This document shows, in pieces, positions 1 through 13,249 of a DNA stretch of 64,000 nucleotides. Numbering within the stretch: the stretch's first letter is position 1; every line of letters begins with the position of its first letter. A model generated the notes under the pieces. It was not told where the DNA came from. It made no database searches and saw only the letters and a program-made list of their open reading frames with translations. This stretch comes from Paraphaeosphaeria minitans (Eukaryota > Ascomycota > Dothideomycetes > Pleosporales > Didymosphaeriaceae): assembly GCA_015832175.1 (NCBI GenBank), contig WJXW01000003.1, positions 1,488,001-1,552,000 on the forward strand. Direction: 5' to 3'. The translations under genes and the position numbers were made by a program.

Positions 1-897
1 AGTGTAGTTATTCTCTTTACTCTAAGCCTTCTAAAAGAGAATAATCTTATCTAGCTAGATATAAGTATAATCTCCTAGTTATTAAGGAGACTAGGAGTGT
101 CTAGCCTCTTTATATAATGTAGTTTGTTAGGCAAAAGTAGTCTAGGTTTTAGGCTACTACTACTAGTGTAGCTCTATATATAGTGTCTCTGTCCTTGCAC
201 GTATAGGGATAGGCCCTAGCTATGCTCTATATATATATATATTACCTGTAGATAGTGTAGGTTACATTATTAGGATTATGCGAAGTAGTTTAGGTTATAG
301 TTATAGAGTTATTATGCAAAAGGTCTATAGCTTATAGTTAAACTATAATAGTTTAAAGAGTTTCTTTATATAAGTGTCCTTTATTATAGAATTAGTAGCG
401 ATAAAGCCTTCCTTTATAAAAAAAGTAATAAGCTCTCTTCTTACTACACAACTAATTTTATTAAAGGTTCTCTTTTTCTAGTTATTAAAATCTTTAGTAA
501 AAGAAGAGATTACTTCTTTATTTTTAAAACTACTTATATAATATTACGCGATTATGTATACTATATAAGTGTTTAGCTATTTTAGAGAAGGGGGTAAGTA
601 GCTGTGTAGATCTACTCTATCCACCTAGTACTTTTGTGCGATCTCTCCTCTTAAGGTAATAGCCTTAATATTTATTACTTTCTTTACTTATTAAAGCTAT
701 ATTACTTTAGCTTTATCTTTCTACTAAGGAGGCAGTATTAATTATTGCGCGACGTCTTTAGGTTGTAGTTCCTCTAGGAAGTCTCCTAGTTTTAAGGCTA
801 TATTATTATTGTCTTTCTTAGTTGTGCGATGTGTCTACGTTTAGTTATCCCTAGTTTAATTGTGCGACGTGTTTTTTAGGGTTATAAATGTGCTCAC

Positions 898-1242
898 TAT
901 CTCCTTTCTTTTCTATAGAATAGCTTAGACTAGATTATGCGACTCTTTATAAATGTGCGCGCTTTGTTTCTACTTATTGTACAATCTAAAATTTAATCTC
1001 TAGTAAAGGTATTATCTCTTTTCTTTTCTATAGAATAGCTTAGACTAGATTATGCGACTCTTTACAGATATGTGCGCTTTATTTCTACTTATTATATAAT
1101 CTAAAATTTAATCTCTAGTAAAGGTATTATCTCCTTTCTTTTCTATAGAATAGCTTAGACTAGATTGTGCGACTCTTTATAGATGTATGTGCTTTATTTC
1201 TACTTATTGTATAATCCAAAATTCGATCTCTAGTAAAGATAA
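898..1242. repeat. 115-bp tandem repeat, 3 copies
   Basis: Three consecutive copies of a 115-bp unit begin at 898, 1,013 and 1,128. Each starts with tatctcctttcttttct or a close variant and contains a 'gcgactcttta' core. Copies differ mainly by C/T and G/A transitions, as expected of RIP. Confidence 0.85.
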
Positions 1243-1448
1243 TAATACAGAGCCTACGTATCTAGCTTATAGGGTGCTCTGTCTTTAGACCTTACTAGTT
1301 TACAGTTAATTAGAATTAACCACTAATTAGTGTTAGTTTGGCTTAATCTATAATTAAGTATTTAAAGGTTAATAGTATACTATCGTGCAAAGGGTAAGAA
1401 GTAGGTTTAATTAATTACGTCTGGTCTATCGTACAAAGGGGCACTAAG

Positions 1449-1745
1449 GGCTTTATAAAGTCTCTGCCTCTTAGCGCTAACCTAAGCAGGGGGTCCTTAT
1501 GCAGGTCCTTATAGGTAGGCAAGGCCTTATAAAGTCTCTGCCTCTTAGCGCTAACCTAAGTAGTGGGTCCTTGTGCGGGTCCCTATAGGTAGGCAAGGCC
1601 TTATAAAGTCTCTGCCTCTTAGCGCTAACCTAAGTAGTGGGTCCTTGTGCGGGTCCCTATAGGTAGGCAGGCCTTATAAAGTCTCTGCCTCTTAGCGCTA
1701 ACCTAAGTAGTGGGTCCTTGTGCGGGTCCCTATAGGTAGGCAGGC
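1449..1745. repeat. 74-bp tandem repeat, 4 copies, little RIP
   Basis: Four copies of a 73-74-bp unit begin at about 1,449, 1,523, 1,597 and 1,670. Each contains 'ctctgcctcttagcgctaac' and 'gggtcc'. The array keeps many CpA/TpG dinucleotides and is visibly richer in G+C than its surroundings. Confidence 0.85.
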
Positions 1746-1789
1746 CCCTATTCCACTTAGTGCTATTTGTACGATAAACTGTATAGACA

Positions 1790-4565
1790 CTACACTTATC
1801 TATCTATTTAAAGGGTACGTCTTCTTTATAAGATTTATTAAAGGTATTATAACCTTTATATAATCTTAAATAAATTATTAGTTAAATCCATAGAATCCTA
1901 AGAATTCTTAGATATTCTTAGCTGTCTTTAGTATTAGCTAGTTCTTAATATATTTAACTTTACTTAGTGCCATCTTAATTCCTTCTGTAGTAATAATATA
2001 TCCTAGGAATTCAAGTTATTTAACGTTAAACTTATATTTCTTAAGTTTAATGCGAAGGCATACTTTATTTTATACTTTTAGTACTATCTATATATACTTA
2101 GTGTAGTCTAATTTGTATTTAGAAAGGATAAGGATATCGTCTATATATATAATAATAAATATTACTAGATATTTATAGAGTACATTATTAATAAATGCTA
2201 TAAAATCTGCTGGTGCATTTATAAGTCTAAAAGGTATAACCCTATATTTAAATAGTCTATAGCGTAATTAAAACACTATTTTCTATTCTTTACCTTTCTT
2301 AATTTATATAAGGTGGTAACTGTCCCTTAGATCTATTATTATAAATATCTTGGCTTAAGATAGTTAATCTTATAACTCTATAATGTTTAGTAGTAGATAT
2401 TAGTTCTTTATTATTATATTATTAAGTTATTAGTAGTTAACACATAATCTATCTAATCTATTCTTTTTTTTAACAAACATAAAAGGGCTTACTACTAGTA
2501 ACTTTAATAGTTATATATATCTTTTCTTAAGGTTTATTTTAATAAAATTACGTTCTTTAAGGAGTTCTTCTTCTATCTTACTATATAGTAGTCTAAAGGG
2601 TGGCGTCTTCCCTTCCTCTAGGTCTATTATAAGATCCTAGGGTTAATGTTTAGGTAGGTTTACTTTTCCTTTCTTCTTTATAAATATATGTGTCTATTTC
2701 TTCTACTCTCTTAGTAAGGTAAGGGGTGTGCTCCTGTCCTTCTTTTTACGCTTTTTAATCTAGTGGTTCCTAGTAGCGTCTACTAAGGTGTGCTTCTGTT
2801 TTTTAACTATTTGTTACAGTATTATGTTATTAATAACCCTCTTATCTACTATTATTTTTAATTAATGCGTAGGCCTTACTTATAATACATATTTATAGTG
2901 TTTAAATACTATTTTCTTTATACCCTAGTTAATAAATAGGTTGTGTATTATTAACTAAAGTAATTCTAAGACTAACTTATACTTAAATCCTAGTAAGATA
3001 TCTAAAGTAAGTTCCTTTCTATATTCTTAGACTGTTATTATAGTAGTGACCTTCTAGTATATCTAAGGTGTCTTAGGCATTAGGGATCTATTTACGATAT
3101 AGATAATATAGGGTACTTTTTTCTCTAATATTATAAGTGATACTTATTTTACTATCTAATAAGATATAAAGTTCCTTTCTACTCGTAAGTCTATAAGAGC
3201 TTAAGCCTATATTTCTTTAAGCTATACTAGTAGCTTAACTAATACCATACTTACTGTAGTATTTAATTTAATAAAGGTATTTTCTTATCTAAGTTTAGGC
3301 CTAAAAAAGACATCTATTTATATATGTTATAGTTGAGTTCTAATGCCTAGTATGCGTTTCTAAGCATCTGCTTCTATTATTATTCTTAAATATATAGCTT
3401 ATATAGATTGTCTTCTTCTTCTTATAAGAATATTCTGTTATTCTTCCTCTTACAGTCTTTACTATTTCTATATACTAGTTAAATTAGTAGTTTTATTATT
3501 ACTTCTTACGTAGGGTAGTTTGTAAAGCTGTCCAAATACTTAGCTATATAGTAGTATTCGCAGTCTTAGTTTAAATACGTATACTAGTATAGTTGTATAT
3601 AATCTCTGTTAATAAGTATATTATAGCATTTATTACCCTTTAGCGTAAGGTAAGGAAAGTATTTTACTTATTATTTATTGTAGAGGTGTTTATTGTAAGC
3701 TGTAATAGGGTAGTCTATCTATATCTATCTATAGCGCAGTTTTCTTCTAGATTGTTTCTTATTCTTCTTTTTCTCTACTTTATATTATACGCATATTGGT
3801 TCTTCGCAATACGTCTATATATAGAATTAGTATATAGGATTTTAGTAGTCTAGATAGTACTTTAGTACGTAGTCTAACTTCTTATTTTTATAGGGTTGTA
3901 TTTCTTTTAGTGCCTAGTGGGGTTCTATATAGTCCTAAACATTTAGTTTATACTTAGGTGACATAGGGTTGTCTTCTTCCTGCCTATTTTATAGGTAAGG
4001 AGTAGGAGATCTTAATATCTCTTCCACATTTTCTTTGTTATAGTATATGTTAGAGTTGTCTTCTAGATCTCTATATATAGTCGTAAGTTAGGTAAATCTA
4101 ATTACTTACTTTGTTCTAGTGTAACACGTTAGTAACTAAATAGTATTATAATAACTTCTTATTCCTTATTAGGTTCTTAGTTCTTAATAGTTAGTATATT
4201 TAACTTAGTTTAATAGACTTTGTTCTTTAATCTATAATTCCTAGCTATATGGCCTAGTTTAGTATATATAAAGCATTTACAGGTCTTAGTTATTAGTTAT
4301 TAAGTTTTATTAGAGACGCGTTTATTAGGCTGCTTAGGGCCTATCCTTCCTCTTTTTTCTTTACCTATATAGTTAAACTAGATATCTTTTATTAGTTTAT
4401 ATCTCTAGGAGTTCCTTAGTTATTACTTTTAGAAAATTCTAATAGGGTTCTTATAAACCACTTTTACTAGTTATCTAAAGCTTATTGCCCTAGGGTTTTA
4501 GTAGAGCTCTTGTTATAGTAAAAACCATTCTTTATTAATCCTAATAGTTTTTTTATATAGTTCTT
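1790..4565 (-). mobile_element. Gypsy (chromovirus-type) element A, left part: pol and gag remnants
   Basis: Read on the minus strand this is a RIP-degraded Ty3/Gypsy polyprotein. The segment around 1,795-2,250 matches the RT/RNase H part of the second Gypsy copy at about 57,300-57,700. Near 2,120-2,150 the reverse complement shows a YIDD-like RT active-site remnant. Near 4,230-4,290 it shows a CCHC zinc-knuckle remnant ending in KLGHIARNYR, with Cys changed to Tyr. Gene order (gag right, pol left) fits a minus-strand element. It is cut at about 1,790, and at 4,565 by a Copia insertion; it resumes at 19,121. There is no intact frame. The 5-bp TTCTT at 4,561-4,565 is the Copia target duplication. 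Confidence 0.82.
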
Positions 4566-4759
4566 TGTTAAAGTAAATACTCACTTCCGTGATTCTTTCT
4601 AGATCCACTAATTTATATCACAGGATTCTTGCCAAGAGGCTCGTTTCTTTTATATATAGTCTACCCTTTCAGCATCCTTTCCTACAATTAGCAATTTATA
4701 TTCTTTACAACTCTGCTCCTAAATATCCTATAATAGTTTAAGCCCTTTTTACTACAACA
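4566..4759 (+). repeat. outer Copia 5' LTR
   Basis: A 194-bp LTR beginning TGTTAAAGTAAA and ending ACTACAACA, matching the other four LTR copies in the window. It is preceded by TTCTT (4,561-4,565), which recurs at 19,121-19,125 after the partner LTR. Confidence 0.9.
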
Positions 4760-4775
4760 GTTATAAGCCCAGCGC
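4760..4775 (+). other. Copia primer-binding site (initiator tRNA-Met half-tRNA type)
   Basis: Directly after the 5' LTR, gttataagcccagcgc matches the complement of the anticodon stem-loop of fungal initiator tRNA-Met, with a single G-to-A (RIP-type) difference. This is the half-tRNA priming mode known from Drosophila copia and yeast Ty5. The tRNA sequence is recalled, not computed. Confidence 0.65.
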
Positions 4776-7700
4776 TTAGAACATAGGATAATTCTCCCTA
4801 CCTACTTAGCAACGCTTAAATTATTATACAACACTCTATTTAGAACCTCTCTATAATATAACCCCCCTATTTCTAATCACAACAATTGTTAAAATAGTAG
4901 AAGTATAGCTTATTAATTGCGCTAGCTAGCCCTACTAGTTTATCTAGCTTTAATTCTAAGCAAACTCAAAAGGAATCTAAAACTAAATTAACCTAGAGGT
5001 AATTAACGCTCTAGTAATTAATTACGTAAAGCCAGAATAACCTCCGCTCCTATAGAAACTATCACTAATTACAGATACAGCCTCTATAGCGAGTATTTAA
5101 TGATACAAAGTAGAGCTTACTAAGTATAAAATAGATAAAAAGAGCTTTCCTTTATAAATAGCAGAATATAGAGCAGCAGTTTTAGACTAGTAAGCAGACT
5201 ATACTAAGATACAGAATCTCTAGACTTAGGTAAACACTACAGTATCGCCTAATCTACTTACTCCTGCTATAATCACTCTAGTTAATACACGCTATACTAC
5301 GCTTTAGTCCCTAATTTAACTCTTAAAGGAAGATCTCGCACTAAATAAAGGAGCTACACAGAATAATATTTAAGCTTTATACTGCGCTTATTTTAAGAAG
5401 GCTAAGTAGGCAAGATAAAGTCCTAAGACCTAGTTTAAAGAGTGGCAGCTCCTCTATTAAAAAGTAAAGACCTACTTAATTAGTGAAATTAGTAGACTAC
5501 TTACTACCTAAGATTTCCTAGATATAATTGCTGCGTGTATAGCACTAGATTAGGCCTAATTAATAAACTAACAGCTAATCTAGGATAAAACGCTAGAACA
5601 GAATTAGATCACACTAGACAATCTAGGGAAGGTATTTTTAGCGCTTATCTAAGAGCATTTAATCTAATTTAGTTCTAATAAAACAAGTAGGGTATTCGCC
5701 ACTTTTAATAGATTATTAAGATAATCTACTAACTCTAATAGTTCTAGTTTATCTAATTAGACAAAGAAACAACTAAACTGTCCCTATAAGCCCTATACTT
5801 ATAGGTGGAAACTAATAGAGTGCTAAAGACTTTAAACTACGATAGCTAGATTACCTTAGGATAGAACATTATTATTTAATCTTACTAATAAAGAAAAATT
5901 AGAGATTCTTAATTAACTTAAGTAGCCTAAGTGGTTAAACCTTTGTAATGCGATTACAAAAGTAGGATAGAATAAGAAATAATCCTCTACTAGAACTATT
6001 AAGTATCCTAGTAGTATTACTACTGCTCTACTAAACCTATTTAATCTGCCTACAGACAATAGAGTATTAGGTGTCTACTCTACTCTATATTCTAACGCTT
6101 ATCCTCTATTAGAATATATAATACTAGATAGTGCTATAGCAGTTTACCTAGTTAATAATTACAAAAGACTTATTCCTAGGACGTTTTAATTATTAAACAA
6201 GAGTGTAGAGGTAGGTATATAAAGCCTCCTAATCTTAGGAATTAGTAATAGACTAATTAAGAACGCTTTGCATAGGAAAAATAAGAGATTTATAGAAGAT
6301 CTACTACTCTAAGAAGTAAGAGTAGTAGAAGGCTTTTATATAAATATTATATTAGAAGCTCTTTTAAAGAAAGCAAAGATTTAGTACCTTAGTTTAGATT
6401 ACACTCTTAGGATTAGAAGCCTAGAACAAAGTATTATTTTAGTAGACCTAAGATACGAGTATAACTTTACTTTCCTATAATATAAGCTAATCTATTCTTA
6501 TCTAATTATTATAAGTGTAACTACTAAAGGATTATTCTAGGTTAATATTAAGAGATTAGATTCTAAGGACCTCTAGCACCTTTAAGTAGGGTATACAGAA
6601 AGTAGAGCCCTATAAGCTCTAGTAACTACAGCCTAAGGTGTAAAGATTACTAGAATATTAAGAAAGGATTACGAGCACTATACTACTACACACGTAACCT
6701 AGGTAATCTCTAGGAGACCTAGAGAATAATTACCTAGGCCATTTCACTTATTATCCTAGGATCTATTCAATATGCCTACTACTTAAAATAGAGAAAACTA
6801 GGTTTTGCTAATTAAAGAAAATTTTAGTAAAAAACCTTATATTTTTAATCTTAGAAGAAAAACGCTTTCTAAGATAATAAAAGTATAGTAGGATTTCTTA
6901 GCTCTTATTAATATAAAATACGAGCTTTAAATTATAAACATCTACTAGAATAATAATACAGCAACACTTCTATAGAGAGGGAAATCCTAGTATAAATTTT
7001 AGGCTAATTAGGAAAAGATAATAATTAGTAGACCACCACCCTATACGTATAAGCCTAATAGCGCTGTAGAAAGAGTAGGCCAGAAGCTTATAACAAAAGT
7101 AATTAAAATATAAATAAGCGCAAATCTGCTGTTAAATCTCTAGCCTAAGATTATATAAGCGGTATACTAGCTCTAAGGAATAATTCCTAGCCTAGCATTA
7201 GGCTATTAATTACCTAATAAAACGTTAGATACTTAGTTTAGACAATATTTTTGTTATTTTGAACTAGTAAAAACATAATATAGGACAGCTAATCTTTGTC
7301 TAAACTAGAGTGCTATCTATGCCTATAGCTACTAAGCTTACCCTTTAGATTAGGAGCGTATAGCTAGGCAAGACAGAAGAGGATTTAAAGTAAATTCTAG
7401 GGGCTATATTAAATACCTAGTAGGCTATAAAGCTTCTAATATCTACTAAATATAGATTCTTTAGCTTAATTAGGTAATTACCACATAAAACGTAAGGTTT
7501 AATAAGTCCTTATTCTATAAAGGATTAGAGGAATAATCTATTCTAAAAATAGAAGGGTTAAAAATAGTAGAAAGCCTCTAAGAAGGAGAGCTAAATAATT
7601 TAAGAGAAGCGTATAAAAACGCGCTTAATATACTTCCTAAAACAAATAAGTATATAAGAACTACTACTAGACCTATAGGTAACTCTTAGGTAATTAAAAG

Positions 7701-7845
7701 CAAAGCAGGCTAGCTAAGTAATTAAGAACCTAAGGTACCTACTACTAAGTAAGCTATAAGCTCAGCTAGCTAGCAGCTAAGAATTCGCTTAAGTAGGAAA
7801 GGAAGTATAGAACTTATAACCCCTAATTAAACACTAGAGCTAGGT

Positions 7846-8040
7846 TGTTGAAGTAAAACACTTACTTCCGTGATTCTTTCTAGATCTACTAATTTATATC
7901 ATAGGATTCTTGCCAAGAGGCTCGTTTCTTTTATATATAGTCTGCCCTTTTAGCATCCTTTCCTACAAATAGCTATTTATATTCTTTACAACTCTGCTCC
8001 TAAATATCCTGTAATAGTTTAAGCCCTTTTTACCACAATA
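7846..8040 (+). repeat. inner Copia 5' LTR
   Basis: A 195-bp LTR beginning TGTTGAAGTAAAACAC and ending ACCACAATA (terminal CA changed to TA). It is preceded by TAGGT at 7,841-7,845. Confidence 0.9.
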
Positions 8041-8056
8041 GTTATAAGCCCAGCGC
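8041..8056 (+). other. Copia primer-binding site, inner copy
   Basis: Same gttataagcccagcgc as after the outer LTR, complementary to the initiator tRNA-Met anticodon stem-loop apart from one RIP-type change. Confidence 0.65.
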
Positions 8057-11000
8057 TTATAATATAGGACAATTCTTCCTACCTACTTAGCAACGCTTAA
8101 ATTATTATACAACACTCTATATAGAACCTCTCTACAATACAACCCCTCTATTTCTAATTACAAAAATTATTAAAATAGTAGAAGTATAGCTTGTTAATCA
8201 CGCTAGCTAGCCCTACTAGTTTATCTAGCTTTAATTCTAAGTAAACTTAAAAGGAATCTAGAACTAAATTAATCTAGAGGCGATTAACGCTCTAGCAATT
8301 AATTACGTAAAGCTAGAATAACCTCCGCTTCTATAGAAACTATTACTAATTATAGATACAGCCTCTATAGTAAGTATTTAATTATACAAAGCAGAGCTTA
8401 CTAAGTATAAAATAGATAAGAAGAGTTTTCCTTTACAAATAGTAGAATATAGAGTAGTAGTTTTAGACTAGCAAGCAGACTATACTAAGATACAGAATTT
8501 CTAGACTTAGGTAAACGCTATAGTATCGCCTAATCTACTTGCTCCTGCTATAATTACTCTAGTTAATACACGCTATACTACACTTTAGTCCCTAATTTAA
8601 CTTTTAAAGGAAGATCTCGCACTAAATAAAGGAGCTATATAGAATAATATTTAAGCTTTGTACTATGCTTATCTTAAAAAGGCTAAGTAGGTAAGACAAA
8701 GTTCTAAGACCTAGTTTAAAGAGTAGTAGCTCTTCTATTAAAAAGCAAAGACCTACTTAATTAGCGAAATTAGTGGACTACTTACTACCTAAGATTTCCT
8801 AGATGTAATTACTGTGCGTATAGCACTAGATTAGGCCTAATTAATGAACTAATAGCTAATCTAGAATAAGACGCTAGGACAGAATTAGATCACGCTAAAT
8901 AATCTAGGGAAGGTATTTTTGGCGCTTGTTTAGGAGTATTTAATCTAATCTAGTTCTAATAAAATAAGTAGGGTATTCGCCACTTTTAATAGATTATTAA
9001 GATAATCTACTAACTCTAATAGTTCTAGTTTATCTAATTAGACAAAGAAACAACTAAACTGTCCCTATAAGCCCTATACTTATAGGTGGAAACTAATAGA
9101 GTGCTAAAGACTTTAAACTACGATAGCTAGATTACCTTAGGATAGAACATTATTATTTAATCTTACTAATAAAGAAAAATTAGAGATTCTTAATTAACTT
9201 AAGTAGCCTAAGTGGTTAAACCTTTGTAATGCGATTACAAAAGTAGGATAGAATAAGAAATAATCCTCTACTAAGACTATTAAGTATTCTAGTAGTATTG
9301 CTACTGCTCTACTAAACCTATTTAATCTGCCTACAGATAATAGATTATTAGGTGTCTACTCTACTCTATATTCTAACGCTTATCCTCTATTAGAATATAT
9401 AATACTAGATAGTGCTGTAGCAGTTTACCTAGTTAATAATTGCGAAAGACTTATTCCTAGGACGTTTTAATTATTAAACAAGAGTGTAGAGGTAGGTACA
9501 CAAAGCCTCCTAATCTTAGGAATTAGTAATAGACTAATTAAGAACGCTTTACATAGGAAAAATAGGAGATTTATAAAAGATCTGCTACTCTAAGGAGTGA
9601 AAGTAGTAGAAGGCTTTTATATAAATATTATATTAGAAGCTCTTTTAAAGAAAGTAAAGATTTAGTACTTTAGTTTAGATTACACTCTTAGGATTAGAAG
9701 TCTAGAATAAAGCGTTATCTTAGTAGACCTAAGATGCGAGTATAACTTTACTTTTCTATAATATAAGCTAATCTGCTCTTGTCTAACTGTTATAAGTGTG
9801 ACCACTAAAAGATTATCCTAGGTTAATATTAAGAGATTAGATTCTAAGGACCTCTAGCACCTTTAAGTAGGGTATATAGGAAGTAGAGCCCTATAAGCTC
9901 TAGTAACTACAGCCTAAGGTGTAAAGATTACTAGAATATTAAGAAAGGATTGTGAGCACTATACTACTACATACGTAACCTAGGTAATTTCTAAGAGACC
10001 TAGAGAATAATTACTTAGGCCATTTTACTTATTATTCTAGAATCTATTTAATATACCCACTACTTAAAATAGAGAAAACTAGGTTTTGCTAATTAAAGAA
10101 GATTTTAGTAAGAAACCTTACATTTTTAATCTTAGAACAAAGACGCTTTCTAAAATAATAAGAGTGTAGTAGGATTTCTTAGCTTTTATTAATACAAAAT
10201 ACGAGCTTTAAATTACAAAAATCTACTAGGACAATAATACAGCAACACTTCTATAGAGAGGGAAATCCTAGTACAAATTTTAGGCTAATTAGGAAAGGAT
10301 AACAATTAGTAGACTACCGCCCTATATATATAAGCCTAATAGCGCTGTAGAAAAAGCAGGCTAAGAGCTTATAATAAAAGTAATTAAAATGTAAATAAGC
10401 GCAAATCTGCCATTAAATCTCTAGCCTAAGATTATATAAGCAGTATACTGGCTCTAAGGAATAATTTCTAGCCTAGTATTAGGCTATTAATTACCTAATA
10501 AAACGTTAGATACTTAGTTTAGACAATATTTTTGTTATTTTAAACTAGTAAAAACACAATATAGGACAGCTAATCTTCGTTTAAACTAGAGTGCTGTCTA
10601 CGCCTATAGCTGCTAAGTTTACCTTTTTAATTAGGAGCGTATAGCTAGGCGAGACAGAAGAGGATTTAAAGTAAATCCTAGGGGCTATATTAGATACCTA
10701 GTAGGCTATAAAGCTTCTAATATCTACTAAATATAGATTCCCTAGCTTAATTAGGTGATTACTACACAAAACGTAAGGTTTAATAAGTCTTTATTCTATA
10801 AAGGATTAGAGGAATAATCTATTCTAAAGATAGAAGTGTTAAAAATAGTAGAAAGCCTCTAAGAAAGAGAGCTAAATAATCTAGAAGAAGCATATAAAGA
10901 CGCGCTTAATATTCTTCCTAAAATAAATAAGCATATAAGAACCGCTACTAGACCTATAGGTAACCCTTAAGTAATTAAAAGTAAAGTAGGCTAGCTAAGT

Positions 11001-13249
11001 AATTAGGAACCTAAGGTACCTACTACTAAGTAAGCTATAGGCTTAGCTAGCTAGTAGCTAAAAATTCGCTTAAGTAGGAAAGGAAGCATAAGACTTATAA
11101 CCCCTAATTAGACACTAGAGCTAGGTAATTTTAGGGGTAATCTATTAAGTGATTAAGAGATATCTAGCAGCCACTAGAACACCACTAGGAGAGCTAGCCC
11201 GCTAGAATCTAGGGATTTAATACCTTATTTATTAGTAGAAACTAATTAGGTTACTAATTAACCTAGCGCAGATAACTTAATCACGCTAGATAAAGCAGAT
11301 AACTTACTAGCGCGCTAAAGGCGAAGGTAGATCTATCTAGAGATAAGTAGAATAAGTAGGCGAAATTATAGTAAAGCACTAGAAATTAACTAACTAATAA
11401 ATTACTATCTGCTATTGCGAAGATTAAGGAAGTAAAATAATTAGAATAATTAGCTAAGGGGTAGGTAGAAGCTAGGTGCTTATGCACTAATTACTAATTA
11501 TCTTTAAAGTAATCTTAATGTAATATTAGAGTACACGTTTATACTAGGAGCAGTAGAGGCCTAGTCTAAGTAAGAAGAATATATTACACTAAATATAATA
11601 GTATTCGCTTTTATACTTAGAAAGGCGCCTAGAGCGTTTTATACAGCTTAGACTTATAGAGACGAGCTTACACTAGAGCCAACCCTATAGAAACACCTTT
11701 ATAATTATCTATATAGGAAGCTATTCCTCCTTACTACTTACAAGGAGATCTTAACTTTGTAAGATAAAGGTATCTAGATAGAGATTAAATAATTAGAGGT
11801 GTTAGAGTAACTGCTCCTTTTAAAGTAGGTCTTTACCTATAAGTTTAATTAAAATAGATACTTTAAAAAGTGTAAAGCTTAAATTATTATAAGAAGAGAT
11901 CTTTAGAAAAAGAATACTCTCTACTCTACCTATACTACTACCCTAGTAGTAAGATCTTTTTAATTAGCTGTAGCTCTAGTAGCAGAATTTAATCTAGAAA
12001 TCTTATAATTTAATATAGTAGGAGCGTTTCTAAATACTCTTATTACAGCCGCTAATCTAGTAACTTATAAATTACCTAATAGTTTTAAAAAGCTAAGAAA
12101 GTGTATAAGATTAAATTAAGCTTTGTATAGCTTAAGAGATTTACCACTTCTTTAGTATAAGGAATTTGTAGAATTACTTTAATCTTATAGACTCTTAGCT
12201 TCGCTAGAAGAGCTATACCTTTTCTTTAATAGTAATTAAAGTATTATTATTCTATTTTATATTAATAACATTCTTCTTCTCTATTACAAGAGTAAAGAGA
12301 AAGAAGCCCTAGATTTTTAAAAGAAGATTACAAACAAATACAAGATTAAATTAAAAGGACTAGTAGAGTAGTTCCTAGGTGTTTAAGTAATTAGGGACAG
12401 AGAAGCAAGATTAATTTCTCTAGTCTAAATACCTACATTAATAAGATCACAAAAAAGTTTAACCTTTTAAACTCTAAGAGCTTCCCTTCTACACCTCTAT
12501 TAGCAGAAGATCTTATTCTAAGTATAGGAGAAGCCACTCCTTAATAAATAAAGCTCTTTTAAGAAGAGGTAGGATTAGCTCTCTACACAGCAATTATACT
12601 ACGCCTAGATATAGTCTTTACAGTGTTAAAGCTATCACACTTTCTAATAAATCTAAGCAAAGAACACTTTACTACTATTAATTATGTAATCCTTTACCTC
12701 TATTAAACTAGATAGTAGGCTATAGTCTTTAGTGGCTATAATAGACCTAATCTGCTAATATGTAGAGATGCCTCTTTTGCTAATAATCTAATATCACGGC
12801 AATCTTCCTATAGATATATTATTCCATTGTTTAGAGGAGCTATCCTATAGAAAGTAGCTTAATAGAACATAATCACTACTTTAATAACAGAAGCAAAGCT
12901 TCTAGCGCTTAAATATATAAGTAAAGAAGCTATAGTAATTAAGAGATTCTTTACTAAGCTTACTCTAGATCTAGAACCTTTATAGAAGGTCTATTACAAT
13001 AATCTTTAAACTATTTGTTTAGTAATTAGAAAGAACAAAAGAATTACTACTTAACTACGCTATATAGATGTTTAGAATATATAGTTACAGTAAGAGCATG
13101 CAAAAGAATTATTTTAAGTAGAATATCTTCTAACTAGCGAAATGCTAGCAGATAGCCTTATAAAAGCTCTTACTTATTAGCAGTTTAATAGATTTAAAAG
13201 GCTATTAAATCTGTAAAATATAAGCACAATAATTATAGAATAAAAGTAG

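Larger units (their letters stand above)
1..1789. repeat. unclassified RIP-degraded repeat with two tandem arrays
   Basis: This stretch is AT-rich with dense stop codons in all frames and no recognisable protein remnant. It carries two tandem arrays, listed separately. Its right edge lies near 1,789, where sequence matching the Gypsy element begins abruptly, in the RNase H part of pol on the minus strand. The junction may therefore be the end of a further element inserted into that Gypsy copy; the last bases before the join end in ACA, as an LTR would, but no second end is in the window. Class unknown. Confidence 0.5.

Noticed and set aside
898..1745. CRISPR-like direct repeats
   Set aside because: Units are contiguous tandem copies of 74 and 115 bp with no unique spacers, in a eukaryotic genome.
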